Assembly: GCF_002204185.1 (NCBI RefSeq)
Contig: NZ_MXPU01000002.1
Coordinates: forward strand, 62,001 to 126,000
DNA from: Rhizobium esperanzae
Lineage (GTDB): Bacteria; Pseudomonadota; Alphaproteobacteria; Rhizobiales; Rhizobiaceae
DNA length: 64,000 nucleotides
Direction: 5' to 3'
The position numbers and the translations under genes are program-made. The notes beneath the pieces are model-generated. The model saw only the letters and a list, made by a program, of their open reading frames with translations. It was not told the origin of the DNA and made no database searches. Below are positions 1-9,452 of the stretch, piece after piece (within the stretch, counting starts at the first letter, position 1; every line of letters starts with the position of its first letter).

Positions 1-396
1 GGTCGAATTGATGCCGTTGATCAATCTGATTCGACGCAGCGTCTCGTCAAAGGCGGCGAGATCGCGGTCCTCCAGCTCGGCGACGAAATCCCATTTGCCG
101 TTGGTGCTGTGAAGCGCACGTACCTGTGGCAGGCCCCTGAGCTGATCGGCTACCCGGTCGGCGAGCTTGCCGAGCACCTCGATCATGACGATGGCGCGCA
201 CGCCGGCGGATCGCGTCTCGTGACTGGTACGGATGGTGAAGCCGACGATGGTGCCGCTGGCGACCAGCCGGTCGATTCGGGCGGCGACCGTTGCCCGCGA
301 TGCACCGGTCATTGCCGCGAGCGAGGAGACGGAGGTGCGAGCATTGTGGCGAAGCGCACTCAGAAGTTCGGTATCGAGATCGTCCACGTCGAACAC
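1..396 (-). CDS. Lrp/AsnC-family transcriptional regulator (3' end cut by window edge)
   Basis: This reads leftward off the window edge, so only about 132 N-terminal residues are visible. The N-terminus is a helix-turn-helix (LDTELLSALRHNAR...VSSLAAMTGASRATVAARIDRL), followed by the start of the RAM/AsnC ligand-binding domain (GVRAIVMIEVLG, LHSTNGKWDFVAELE). The likely start is GTG at 396, because an in-frame stop lies just upstream; a second GTG at 387 is possible, and neither has a strong ribosome binding site. It is divergent from the arginase gene 122 bp away. Lrp-type proteins often control adjacent arginine or ornithine catabolic genes, so control of rocF-rocD is inferred. Confidence 0.85.
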   Translation of the reverse strand, partial: MFDVDDLDTELLSALRHNARTSVSSLAAMTGASRATVAARIDRLVASGTIVGFTIRTSHETRSAGVRAIVMIEVLGKLADRVADQLRGLPQVRALHSTNGKWDFVAELEDRDLAAFDETLRRIRLINGINST

Positions 397-518
397 TTTG
401 TCAAAATAGCTTTATCAATCTGCGCAATCATAGTTCATTTCTGGCACTTTTCCATCTTTTTGCCGCCAGCCCTTTATTCCACTATCGGCCGAAACAGGCC
501 TCCACACGGAACCCTCGA

Positions 519-1454
519 ATGAACGTCCAATCGCGATCTGTCACCCTCATCGGCGCACCCTTGGAAGAAGGCTCCGGCCGGAGAGGCGCTGCCATGGGTC
601 CCGCGGCGCTGCGGATTGCCGGCGTCGACCAGACGCTGATCGATCTCGGCCACGACGTCGCCGATATCGGCGATCTCTCCATCGTGCCCGCGATGGATCT
701 GCCGGATCATCCGAAAGCCCACAATCTGAGGATCGTCGGCGCCTTTACGCGCGCATTGGAAAGCAGCGTCTATGACGTCGCCGCCGCTGGCCGCTTTCCG
801 CTGATTCTCGGCGGCGATCACAGCCTGTCGATGGGCAGCGTCTCCGGCATGGCGCGTTATGCCGCCAGCAAGGAGCGCCCGCTCTTCGTGCTCTGGCTCG
901 ATGCCCATGCCGATTTCAACTCTCCGGCCACGTCGCCCTCCGGCAATATTCACGGCATGCCCGTTGCCTTTTTCTGCGGCGAGGCGGAGTTCGCCGAAAT
1001 CCTCCCGAAGGACCGGCCCTTCGTCGACCCGAAGAATGTTTTCCAGGTCGGTATCCGTTCGGTCGATGCGCGCGAGCGCGAGGAAATCCATGAACACGGC
1101 GTCAATGTCTTCGATATGCGCGCGATCGACGAGCAGGGCATCGGCGCGATCATGCGCGAGATTCTCGCTGTTGTCGCCAAGGCCGACGGGCTGCTGCATG
1201 TCAGCCTCGATCTCGATTTCCTCGATCCCGACATCGCCCCCGGCGTCGGCACGACGGTGCCTGGCGGCGCGACCTTTCGCGAGGCGCATCTTGTCATGGA
1301 AATGCTTTCGGACAGCGGCCTCGTCTCGTCACTCGATCTCGTCGAGCTCAATCCGTTTCTCGATGATCGCGGCAAGAGCGCTCGCATCCTGGTGGAACTG
1401 ACGGCAAGCCTGTTCGGCCGCCGCATCTTCGATCGTCCGACACGTGCCGCATAG
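519..1454 (+). CDS. rocF: Arginase
   Basis: The 311-residue protein should hydrolyse arginine to ornithine and urea in the cytoplasm. The three manganese-binding motifs of the ureohydrolase family are intact: GGDHS at residues 98-102, DAHAD at 128-132, and SLDLDFLDPDIAPG beginning near 229. The open frame extends upstream, but ATG 519 gives the normal arginase N-terminus (VTLIGAPLEEGSGRRGA) and family length of about 310. The ornithine aminotransferase gene follows 22 bp downstream, so the two steps are probably co-transcribed. The Lrp-type gene upstream is divergent and is the probable regulator. Confidence 0.95.
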   Translation: MNVQSRSVTLIGAPLEEGSGRRGAAMGPAALRIAGVDQTLIDLGHDVADIGDLSIVPAMDLPDHPKAHNLRIVGAFTRALESSVYDVAAAGRFPLILGGDHSLSMGSVSGMARYAASKERPLFVLWLDAHADFNSPATSPSGNIHGMPVAFFCGEAEFAEILPKDRPFVDPKNVFQVGIRSVDAREREEIHEHGVNVFDMRAIDEQGIGAIMREILAVVAKADGLLHVSLDLDFLDPDIAPGVGTTVPGGATFREAHLVMEMLSDSGLVSSLDLVELNPFLDDRGKSARILVELTASLFGRRIFDRPTRAA

Positions 1455-1476
1455 ACAAGGCTGAGGGAGAAGCGCC

Positions 1477-2676
1477 ATGAACACTTCGGAAAAACTGATC
1501 GCAACGGAACAGCGGCTCGGCGCCAACAACTATAAGCCGCTCGACGTGGTGCTGACGCGTGGCGAAGGCGTGTATGTCTGGGATACCGACGGCAATCGTT
1601 ATCTCGATTGCCTCTCGGCCTATTCTGCCGTCAACCAGGGCCATTGCCACCCGAAGATTCTCGCCGCCATGGTCGAACAGGCGGGCAGGCTGACGCTCAC
1701 ATCCCGCGCTTTCCGCAATGATCAGCTCGCCCATCTCTACGAGGAGCTTGCCGCACTGACGGGCTCGCACAAGATCCTGCCGATGAATTCCGGCGCCGAG
1801 GCGGTGGAGACCGCCATCAAGGCTGTGCGCAAATGGGGATACGAGGTCAAGGGCGTGCCTGAAGGCAAGGCGGAGATCATCGTCTGCGCCGACAATTTCC
1901 ATGGCCGCACGCTGAGCATCATCAGTTTCTCCACAGATCCCGACGCCCGCACCGGCTTCGGCCCCTACACGCCGGGCTTCCGCATCATTCCCTTCGGCGA
2001 TGCCGAGGCATTCGAGGCCGCGATCAACGGCAATACCGTTGCAGCCCTGATCGAGCCGATTCAGGGCGAAGCCGGCGTCATCATCCCGCCGGCCGGTTAC
2101 TTTACCCGTATCCGGGAACTCTGCACTGATAACAACGTCACTCTGATCCTCGATGAGATCCAGACCGGCCTCGGCCGCACCGGCAAGCTGCTGGCCGAGG
2201 AGCACGAAGGCATCGAGGCCGATGTGACGCTGATCGGCAAGGCGCTTTCCGGCGGCTTCTATCCCGTATCCGCCGTCCTTTCGAATTCCGAGGTGCTGGG
2301 CGTGCTGAAGCCCGGCCAGCACGGCTCGACCTTCGGCGGCAATCCGCTCGCCTGCGCGGTGGCGCGCACGGCCCTCAAGGTGCTCGTCGAGGAAGGCATG
2401 ATCGAGAATGCCGCCGCGATGGGCGATTATTTCATCGAAGGCTTGAGGTCGATCCGCTCCAACATCGTCAGGGAGGTGCGCGGTCGCGGCCTGATGATGG
2501 CGATCGAGCTGGAGCCCGAAGCCGGCGGCGCGCGGCAATATTGCCATGCACTGAAGGAGCGCGGCCTTCTCGCCAAGGACACCCATGACCACACGATTCG
2601 CCTCGCTCCGCCGCTTGTTATAACGAGGGAGCAGGTCGATTGGGCCGTCTCGCAGATCGAAAAGACGATCGGTTGA
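1477..2676 (+). CDS. rocD: Ornithine aminotransferase
   Basis: This 399-residue class III PLP aminotransferase converts ornithine plus 2-oxoglutarate to glutamate semialdehyde and glutamate. Visible family marks are NSGAEA at residues 104-109, [11 protein letters not shown] at 226-236, and the Schiff-base lysine K255 in IGKALSGG. A purine-rich ribosome binding site (gagggagaa) precedes ATG 1477. Its position directly after arginase supports ornithine rather than acetylornithine as substrate. Together they form a two-step route from arginine to glutamate semialdehyde. Confidence 0.95.
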   Translation: MNTSEKLIATEQRLGANNYKPLDVVLTRGEGVYVWDTDGNRYLDCLSAYSAVNQGHCHPKILAAMVEQAGRLTLTSRAFRNDQLAHLYEELAALTGSHKILPMNSGAEAVETAIKAVRKWGYEVKGVPEGKAEIIVCADNFHGRTLSIISFSTDPDARTGFGPYTPGFRIIPFGDAEAFEAAINGNTVAALIEPIQGEAGVIIPPAGYFTRIRELCTDNNVTLILDEIQTGLGRTGKLLAEEHEGIEADVTLIGKALSGGFYPVSAVLSNSEVLGVLKPGQHGSTFGGNPLACAVARTALKVLVEEGMIENAAAMGDYFIEGLRSIRSNIVREVRGRGLMMAIELEPEAGGARQYCHALKERGLLAKDTHDHTIRLAPPLVITREQVDWAVSQIEKTIG

Positions 2677-2873
2677 AGTAGATCGAGGCGGAAAAGCTTC
2701 ACACTCCCGTTCCCGATTTAGATTTGGGCAACACTCTTCCGTTAATGTCGTCGCTAACCGCAACGATGCTTTGCTAAGTGCAAGTCATCGCGTGGTGTGA
2801 AGGCAAAGCTCGTCGGCGCCAATGGTGGCGCACCCGCTTCTGCTTTGGCTTACGACAGTTGGGAAGAATTCTA

Positions 2874-3350
2874 ATGGCCACGATCAATTCCACTAGCTTC
2901 AGCGGCGATACGCTCGAGATCATTGCCTTCCGCCTGCATGATCAGGAATTTTGCGTCAAGACCACGACCATTCGCGAAATCCGCGGCTGGGCGCCTTCGA
3001 CCCCGATCCCGCATTCGCCGGCCGATGTCATCGGCGTCATGAACCTGCGCGGTTCGGTCATCCCGATCATCGATCTCGCCTATAAGCTCGGCATGAAGAG
3101 CACCGTTGCCAACGAACGCAGCGCCATCGTGGTCGCTGAAGTTCACAGCATGGTCATCGGCATGCTCGTCGACCGCGTCTCAGATATTCTCACCATCTCG
3201 TCCAGCCAGGTCCAGCCGGTGCCTGAGGTGACCGCCTCCTTCGACCGCGCTTTCTGCGAGGGCATCATCGCTTCGGAAAACGGCATGATCTGCTTCCTGA
3301 ACCTCGCCAAGATGTTCAAGGAAAACGAGACGGATGAACTGGCTGCCTGA
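2874..3350 (+). CDS. cheW: Chemotaxis coupling protein CheW
   Basis: The 158-residue protein is a CheW-like domain on its own. Recognisable segments are EIIAFRLHDQEFCVKTTTIREI near the N-terminus, HSPADVIGVMNLRGSVIPIIDL in the middle, and MLVDRVSDILTI later. CheW bridges chemoreceptors and the CheA kinase in the membrane-associated signalling array. ATG 2874 is preferred over an upstream in-frame extension because it starts the conserved fold and has gggaag upstream. No other chemotaxis gene lies nearby, so its partners must be encoded elsewhere. A strong intrinsic terminator follows immediately. Confidence 0.93.
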   Translation: MATINSTSFSGDTLEIIAFRLHDQEFCVKTTTIREIRGWAPSTPIPHSPADVIGVMNLRGSVIPIIDLAYKLGMKSTVANERSAIVVAEVHSMVIGMLVDRVSDILTISSSQVQPVPEVTASFDRAFCEGIIASENGMICFLNLAKMFKENETDELAA

Positions 3351-3373
3351 TCTGCCAGAACAATTGGATATCG

Positions 3374-3401
3374 AAAAACCGCCGTTCTCGGCGGTTTTTT
3401 A
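3374..3401 (+). terminator. Rho-independent terminator of cheW
   Basis: A GC-rich stem (aaaccgcc / ggcggttt) with the loop gttctc is followed by a run of six T residues, starting about 24 bp after the cheW stop codon. It isolates cheW from the convergent MFS gene. Confidence 0.9.
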
Positions 3402-3534
3402 TTGTTCGTCACAGGTAATTTAGGCCTACAGCGGTCGGTCTCGTCGGCGGGACCGGTCAACCGTTTGAGGAAATCGCCGCGCAAGCTGCGATAGAGCGCG
3501 CCGCCGCGGAAACCGGGCGGCGCAATTCGACCGC

Positions 3535-5193
3535 TCACCCGAAGAGGGCGAAAGTCGCCTTCAGCGTAACCCAGACACCCCAGAGCAGCGGAATGCCGAC
3601 GACGGCCCAGGCCAGCTTCGCCTTGGCGTCCAGCCCGCCGGTGCCGATGCCGAAGGAGCCGGTCGGCCCGGCATTGACGGCCGCAGACTTCGCCTGCAGC
3701 GCCGCGACCTCGTCATCCCTCATGAACCAGTTGTCCGGAAGCGGCCTGACCAGCGCATTGGCGATGAGACCGAGCGCCAGCATGCCGGCAAGGATATACA
3801 TGGTGCCGGTATAGAGGGCCGGACCAGGGGCAACGCCGGCGGCGATCTGAGCCTCGCGGATATAATTGACCACGACGGGGCCGACGATCCCCGCCGTTGC
3901 CCAGGCAGTCAGCAGCCGGCCGTGAATGGCGCCGACGAACTGCGTACCGAAGATATCGGCAAGGTAGGCCGGGATGGTGGAGAAGCCGCCGCCATACATC
4001 GACAGGATGATGCCGAAGGAAAGAACGAACAGCGCCTTGTTGCCCATGCCGGCGAAGGTGGGCGCCAGCGCATAAAGCGCAATGCCGATGAGGAAGAAGC
4101 AATAATAGGTGTTCTTCCGGCCGATCTTGTCGGACAATGACGCCCAGAAGAACCGTCCGCCGATATTGAAGAGCGACAGCAAACCGGCAAAACCGGCAGC
4201 GATCGTGGCGATCGATGCCTTCTGCCCTGCATCGAGTTGAGCGAAGCCGACATCAGGCAGGCCGATCAGCGAGCCGGCGAAGATTTCCTGCAGCATCGGC
4301 GAGGCCATGCCGAGAACGCCGATTCCGGCCGAAACATTGAGGCAGAGCACGGCCCAGATCAGCCAAAACTGCTTGGTCTTGTGGGCGTCGCGCAGATGCA
4401 CGTGTCTGGTGGTGATCATCGTGCTCTTGGCCGCGGGCGGCGTCCAGCCTTCCGGCCGCCAGCCGGCCGGCGGGATGCGATAGCCGAAGGCGCCGCCCGT
4501 CATGAAGACGAAATAGATCGCCGCCATAACGATGAAAGTCTGCCAGACGCCGACCGATGTATCGGTCTTGAAGGTGTTCATCAGCAGGTTGGCAAGCGGA
4601 GCGCCGATCATTGCGCCGCCGCCGAAGCCCATGATCGCCATGCCGGTTGCCATGCCGCGCCGGTCGGGAAACCACTTAATCAGCGTCGAGACCGGCGAGA
4701 TATAGCCGAGGCCGAGACCAATGCCGCCGATGACGCCGGCACCGAGCCACATCAACCAGAGCTGATGGGTAAGGACGCCGACGGCGGCAAGCACGATGCC
4801 GCCGCACCAGCAGCAGGCGGAAACGACACCCGCCTTGCGCGGGCCGGCCCGCTCCAGCCAACCGCCCCAGATGGCGGCCGACGAGCCGAGCAGAACGAAG
4901 AACAGCGTATAGATCCAGCCGAGATCGGCAATGCGCCAGTCGCAGGTGGTGGTGAAGAGCGCCGAGGCGAGGGTCAGATCGGGGCAGGCGGTCGAGGCCG
5001 TGATCCCGAGCGACTTGGAAAGCGGCAGCCAGAACACGCTGAAACCATAGGCCATGCCGATGCAGAGATGGATGGCAAGTGCGGCCGGCGGCACCAGCCA
5101 CCTGTTGAAACCGGGCCTTGCGATGATCCTTTCGCGATCGAGCAGGCCTGAGCCCGCCATCGCTCCGTCAGTACGTGTTCCCGCTGCAGTCAT
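3535..5193 (-). CDS. MFS transporter of the oxalate/formate antiporter (OFA) type
   Basis: This is a 552-residue multi-spanning inner-membrane protein with a typical MFS layout. The first helices carry IHLCIGMAYGFSVFWLPLSK, a motif-A-like loop (GGWLERAGPRKAG) follows, and GRFFWASLSDKIGRKNTYY lies after the central loop. ATG 5193 is chosen because caaggaggag precedes it at good spacing. It lies just downstream of the formate dehydrogenase operon on the same strand, so exchange or uptake of formate or oxalate is a reasonable inference. The C-terminus carries an unusual linker plus an extra hydrophobic segment (AWAVVGIPLLWGVWVTL); see findings. The exact substrate is not provable from sequence. 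Confidence 0.85.
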   Translation of the reverse strand: MTAAGTRTDGAMAGSGLLDRERIIARPGFNRWLVPPAALAIHLCIGMAYGFSVFWLPLSKSLGITASTACPDLTLASALFTTTCDWRIADLGWIYTLFFVLLGSSAAIWGGWLERAGPRKAGVVSACCWCGGIVLAAVGVLTHQLWLMWLGAGVIGGIGLGLGYISPVSTLIKWFPDRRGMATGMAIMGFGGGAMIGAPLANLLMNTFKTDTSVGVWQTFIVMAAIYFVFMTGGAFGYRIPPAGWRPEGWTPPAAKSTMITTRHVHLRDAHKTKQFWLIWAVLCLNVSAGIGVLGMASPMLQEIFAGSLIGLPDVGFAQLDAGQKASIATIAAGFAGLLSLFNIGGRFFWASLSDKIGRKNTYYCFFLIGIALYALAPTFAGMGNKALFVLSFGIILSMYGGGFSTIPAYLADIFGTQFVGAIHGRLLTAWATAGIVGPVVVNYIREAQIAAGVAPGPALYTGTMYILAGMLALGLIANALVRPLPDNWFMRDDEVAALQAKSAAVNAGPTGSFGIGTGGLDAKAKLAWAVVGIPLLWGVWVTLKATFALFG

Positions 5194-5228
5194 GAACAAC
5201 TCCTCCTTGTTTCAGACCTTGCTGTGAT

Positions 5229-5270
5229 TGTAGCGTCGCCCATTTTCAAGCGCGCAAAGGACGCCGTAAC
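5229..5270. repeat. Degenerate Rhizobium intergenic palindrome
   Basis: The 3' part gcgcgcaaaggacgccgta resembles the arm of a palindromic repeat that I recall as common between Rhizobium genes, and the 5' part (tgtagcgtcgc) is a decayed partner. It sits between fdsD and the MFS gene. The match is from memory and only one arm is convincing. Confidence 0.35.
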
Positions 5271-5373
5271 ACTTCCAACTTCTTGTTTTTTAAATCGATT
5301 AGATTTCGACGTATGCAGTAGCGCATGCGCAGGCAACTTGCTGCTGCCTCGCCTCCGCAGACGCCACTTTGAA

Positions 5374-5619
5374 TTACCGGACCTGGTTTGCCTCCGCCTC
5401 CGGCTTGCGGATCATGGGAGCGGCCTGAAGCACCAGTGCATCCAGACCGTTCTCCTCTTTATCGAGAATTTCAAACAATTGCCGCCGCATGCGCGGCTCC
5501 CAGAATTTATTGATGTGCGTGGCGACGCCTTGCGCGGCCTCATTTTGCGGCTGGCTTTTGAAAAAGGTGGCGATCTGATTTGCCATATAGACAAGCTTGG
5601 TTTTGGTATCATGCGACAT
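5374..5619 (-). CDS. fdsD: Formate dehydrogenase delta subunit FdsD
   Basis: This 81-residue small protein has the FdsD pattern: KLVYMANQIATFF near the N-terminus, then GVATHINKFWEPRMRRQLFEIL. In NAD-dependent Mo formate dehydrogenases FdsD is needed for an active enzyme, as an assembly or stability factor. Its start overlaps the end of fdhD by 11 bp, so it is the last gene of the operon and probably translationally coupled. The order G-B-A-fdhD-D matches the fdsGBACD arrangement known from Rhodobacter capsulatus. Confidence 0.9.
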   Translation of the reverse strand: MSHDTKTKLVYMANQIATFFKSQPQNEAAQGVATHINKFWEPRMRRQLFEILDKEENGLDALVLQAAPMIRKPEAEANQVR

Positions 5620-6433
5620 CGGCGATACTTCCGGGCGAGATGCGGTGCGGGTGTGTGAAAATCTCGAAATCTTCGCCGCGCACCAGCGCGACGAGCGTCA
5701 TGCCGGCCGCTTCGGCCGTGCGGATGGCAAGGGCCGTCGGCGCTGAAATGGCGATGAGCGCGGGGCTGCCGAGGATCGCCGCCTTCTGCACCATTTCGAC
5801 CGACAGCCGGCTGGTGACGACGACCGCGCCGTTTCCGCCGCTTTCGCCGGCGCGGATGACGGCGCCGCAGAGTTTGTCCAGAGCGTTGTGGCGGCCGACA
5901 TCTTCGCGAACCGCAATCAGCCCACTGCCGGGAAGATAGAATCCAGCGCCATGTACGGCCCGCGTCTCCCGATGCAGCGGCTGCGCCTCGTTCAGAAGCG
6001 AAACAGCCCGAACGATATCCGCATGAGACAGCGCCAACGGCGATGTCGAGACATCGGGCACCGGCCGCACCGCCTGTTCGATCGATTCGATGCCGCAGAG
6101 CCCACATCCGACCGGTCCGGCCATGCTGCGGCGGCGCGCCCGCAGCCGATCGGCGACGTCGTCGGCAAGGCTGACCTGCACGTCGATGCCCTGCCCGCTC
6201 TCGACGATCTCGATGGCGGATATCTCCGCCGGCCTGGCGATAATTCCTTCCGTCAGGCTGAAGCCGACGGCGAAATCCTCAAGATCCGCGGGTGTCGCCA
6301 TCATCACCGCATGCGAACTGCCGCCATAGGAAAAGGCGATCGGCACTTCCTCAGGCACGATGCGCGAACCGCTGTGCATGACGCCGTTGCGGCGGGCGGT
6401 TTCGGGAGCACGGGCGGTGGCGGGGAAAGTCAT
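5609..6433 (-). CDS. fdhD: Formate dehydrogenase accessory sulfurtransferase FdhD (FdsC)
   Basis: The 274-residue FdhD-family protein delivers sulfur to the molybdenum cofactor before insertion into formate dehydrogenase. The conserved CxxC is present as CGLC at residues 110-113. EDVGRHNALDKLCG and VTSRLSVEMVQKAAILG are further family marks. ATG 6433 is chosen over an upstream extension because aagaggagg lies just before it. The gene lies between fdsA and fdsD in one leftward operon, which ties its role to this enzyme. Confidence 0.93.
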   Translation of the reverse strand: MTFPATARAPETARRNGVMHSGSRIVPEEVPIAFSYGGSSHAVMMATPADLEDFAVGFSLTEGIIARPAEISAIEIVESGQGIDVQVSLADDVADRLRARRRSMAGPVGCGLCGIESIEQAVRPVPDVSTSPLALSHADIVRAVSLLNEAQPLHRETRAVHGAGFYLPGSGLIAVREDVGRHNALDKLCGAVIRAGESGGNGAVVVTSRLSVEMVQKAAILGSPALIAISAPTALAIRTAEAAGMTLVALVRGEDFEIFTHPHRISPGSIADVA

Positions 6434-6506
6434 CGCAGACGCCTCCTCTTCTCCTCGAGGGGAGAAGGAAGGATCTCGCCGACAACGCCAAATCGCCCCG
6501 GCATCT

Positions 6507-9386
6507 TCACTCCGCCGCTTCGAGCTTGCCGGCGATGCGGCGCGATTGCCGTGCCTGCTCGTCATATTCGAGCTGCCAGTCGCTCGGCCCGTTCGACGGC
6601 GAGACCTGCACCGCCGTCACCTTATATTCCGGGCAGTTGGTCGCCCAGTCGGAAAAGTCGGTGGTGATGACGTTGGCCTGCGTATTGGGGTGATGGAAGG
6701 TCGTATAGACGACGCCCGGCGCGACACGGTCGGTGATCAGCGCCCGGAGCGTGGTGTCGCCGGAGCGGCTGGCGAGCTTCACCCAGTCGCCATCACGGAC
6801 GCCGCGCTGTTCGGCATCGTGCGGATGGATCTCCAGGCGGTCTTCCGCGTGCCAGACGACGTTCTCGGTCCGTCGTGTCTGCGCTCCGACATTATACTGG
6901 CTGAGGATGCGGCCGGTGGTGAGCAGCAGCGGGAAGCGCGGGCCGGTGCGCTCGTCGGTCGCCACATATTCGGTGCGGATGAACTTCCCCTTGCCGCGGA
7001 CGAAACCGTTGACATGCATGATCGGCGAACCGAGCGGGTTCTTCTCGTTGCAGGGCCACTGCACCGAACCCATCTTTTCGAGGTAATCGTAGGAAACAAG
7101 CGCGAAACTCGGCGTCGTCGCGGCAATCTCGTCCATGATCTCCGACGGATGGGCATAATTCCAGTCGAGCCCCATGGTCTGGGCAAGCTTCTGCGTCACC
7201 TCCCAGTCACCATAGCCATTGCGTGGCGTCATCAACTTGCGCACACGGTTGATGCGCCGCTCGGCATTGGTGAATGTGCCGTCCTTCTCGAGGAAGGTCG
7301 AGCCCGGCAGGAAAACATGGGCGTAGTTGGCGGTTTCGTTGAGGAACAGGTCCTGCACGACGACGCATTCCATCGCCGCAAGCCCGGCCGCGACATGTTT
7401 CGTATCCGGATCGGATTGCAGGATGTCCTCGCCCTGGACGTAAAGCCCTTTGAACGAGCCGTCGACCGCCGCATCGAGCATATTCGGAATGCGAAGGCCC
7501 GGCTCGTCGCTAAGCTTCACGCCCCAGAGCTTTTCGAAGATATCACGCGTCGCATCGTCGGAAATATGCCGGTAGCCGGGCAGCTCGTGCGGGAAGGAAC
7601 CCATGTCGCAGGAGCCCTGCACATTGTTCTGGCCGCGCAGCGGATTTACGCCGACACCGGGACGGCCGATATTGCCGGTCGCCATCGCCAGATTGGCGAT
7701 CGCAATGACCGTGGTCGAACCCTGGCTGTGTTCGGTGACACCGAGACCGTAATAGATCGCACCGTTGCCGCCCTTGGCGTAGAGCCTTGCCGCGCCGCGT
7801 AGATCCGCCGCCGGCACGCCGGTGAAAACCTCCGTCGCTTCGGGACCATGCTGCGGCTCGGCGACGAAAGCCGCCCAGTCCTCGAATTCCGACCAGTCGC
7901 AGCGCTCGCGGATGAATGTCTCGTCATAGAGCCCTTCGGTGACGATCACATGCGCCAGCGCCGTCATCACCGCGACATTGGTGCCCGGCTTCAGCGGCAG
8001 GTGGTAGGAAGCCTCGACATGGGGTGACCGGACGATATCGGTGCGGCGCGGATCGATGACGATGAGCTTCGCCCCCTGGCGCAGTCGCTTCTTCAGCCGC
8101 GAGCCGAACACCGGATGACCGTCCGTCGGGTTGGCGCCGATGATGACGACGACATCGGATTGTTCGACGCTGTCGAAATTCTGCGTTCCGGCCGAGGTCC
8201 CGAATGTCTGGCCGAGACCGTAGCCGGTCGGCGAATGGCAGACACGGGCGCAGGTATCGACGTTGTTGTTGCCGAAACCGGCGCGGACCAGCTTCTGCAC
8301 CAGATAGGTTTCCTCATTGGTGCAGCGTGAGGAGGTGATGCCGCCGATCGCGTCGCGGCCATATTGATATTGGATCCGGCGGAACTCCGACGCCACATGG
8401 GCGAAGGCCTCGTCCCAGCTCACCTCCCGCCAGGGATCACTGACCTTTTCGCGGATCATCGGGTTGAGGATGCGGTCCTTGTGAGTGGAATAACCGTAGG
8501 CGAAGCGGCCCTTGACGCAGGAATGGCCGCGATTGGCCTGTCCCTCCTTCCACGGCACCATGCGCACCAGTTCCTCGCCGCGCATCTCCGCCTTGAAGGA
8601 GCAGCCGACGCCGCAATAGGCGCAGGTGGTGACGGCCGAATGCTCCGGCTGGCCGATCTCGATCACCGATTTCTCCGTCAGCGTCGCCGTCGGACAGGCC
8701 TGGACACAGGCGCCGCAGGAAACGCATTCGGAATCCATGAAATTCTCATGCATGCCGGGTGACACGCGGGAGCCGAAACCGCGCCCCTCGATCGTCAGCG
8801 CAAAAGTGCCCTGCACTTCCTCGCAGGCGCGCACGCAAAGCGAACAGACGATGCATTTGGAGGGATCGTAGGTGAAATAGGGATTGGACTCGTCCTTCGG
8901 CATCCATTTCAGATTGATGTCGCCGTTGCTGCGCGCCTTGACGTGATTGTCGCCCTCATAGCCGTAGCGCACGTCACGCAGGCCGACAGCGCCTGCCATG
9001 TCCTGCAACTGGCAATCGCCATTGGCAGCGCAGGTGAGACAGTCGAGCGGATGATCGGAAATGTAGAGCTCCATCACGCCGCGGCGGATATCCTTCAATC
9101 GTCCCGTCTGCGTGTGCACCACCATGTTTGCCGCAACCGGCGTCGTGCAGGAGGCCGGCGTGCCAGGGCGGCCCTCGATCTCGACGAGACAGAGCCGGCA
9201 AGAGCCGAAGGCATCAACCATGTCGGTGGCGCAGAGCTTCGGCACCTCGATGCCGGCTTCCATTGAGGCGCGCATGATGGAGGTGCCTTCCGGCACGCTG
9301 ATCTGCTGCCCATCAATGGTGAGCGTCACCATGGTTTTGGATTTCGAAGCGGGAGTGCCGTAGTCGATTTCATGGATGAGAGACAT
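6507..9386 (-). CDS. fdsA: NAD-dependent formate dehydrogenase alpha subunit FdsA
   Basis: This 959-residue catalytic subunit oxidises formate to CO2. The N-terminal 2Fe-2S region has LCATDMVDAFGSCRLC at residues 51-66, followed by a His/Cys cluster region (DHPLDCLTCAANGDC). Two 4Fe-4S ferredoxin motifs follow (CIVCSLCVRAC and CVSCGACVQAC). The molybdopterin domain starts at CAYCGVGC (255-262), and the probable Mo ligand is C383 in ARVCHSPTG, with H384 next to it. The cysteine takes the place of selenocysteine found in some homologues. ATG 9386 has aggagg upstream. Electrons should pass to FdsB and FdsG and then NAD. Confidence 0.96.
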   Translation of the reverse strand: MSLIHEIDYGTPASKSKTMVTLTIDGQQISVPEGTSIMRASMEAGIEVPKLCATDMVDAFGSCRLCLVEIEGRPGTPASCTTPVAANMVVHTQTGRLKDIRRGVMELYISDHPLDCLTCAANGDCQLQDMAGAVGLRDVRYGYEGDNHVKARSNGDINLKWMPKDESNPYFTYDPSKCIVCSLCVRACEEVQGTFALTIEGRGFGSRVSPGMHENFMDSECVSCGACVQACPTATLTEKSVIEIGQPEHSAVTTCAYCGVGCSFKAEMRGEELVRMVPWKEGQANRGHSCVKGRFAYGYSTHKDRILNPMIREKVSDPWREVSWDEAFAHVASEFRRIQYQYGRDAIGGITSSRCTNEETYLVQKLVRAGFGNNNVDTCARVCHSPTGYGLGQTFGTSAGTQNFDSVEQSDVVVIIGANPTDGHPVFGSRLKKRLRQGAKLIVIDPRRTDIVRSPHVEASYHLPLKPGTNVAVMTALAHVIVTEGLYDETFIRERCDWSEFEDWAAFVAEPQHGPEATEVFTGVPAADLRGAARLYAKGGNGAIYYGLGVTEHSQGSTTVIAIANLAMATGNIGRPGVGVNPLRGQNNVQGSCDMGSFPHELPGYRHISDDATRDIFEKLWGVKLSDEPGLRIPNMLDAAVDGSFKGLYVQGEDILQSDPDTKHVAAGLAAMECVVVQDLFLNETANYAHVFLPGSTFLEKDGTFTNAERRINRVRKLMTPRNGYGDWEVTQKLAQTMGLDWNYAHPSEIMDEIAATTPSFALVSYDYLEKMGSVQWPCNEKNPLGSPIMHVNGFVRGKGKFIRTEYVATDERTGPRFPLLLTTGRILSQYNVGAQTRRTENVVWHAEDRLEIHPHDAEQRGVRDGDWVKLASRSGDTTLRALITDRVAPGVVYTTFHHPNTQANVITTDFSDWATNCPEYKVTAVQVSPSNGPSDWQLEYDEQARQSRRIAGKLEAAE

Positions 9387-9452
9387 GGTTGGCCTCCTGT
9401 AGGGAAATGGGATTGCGCAGGTCACGGCATGCGGCTGCAGCTTGAAAGATCA

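Noticed and set aside
3143..3538. A 131-codon leftward frame opposite the end of cheW
   Set aside because: It is antisense to cheW and crosses its terminator, with no family features.
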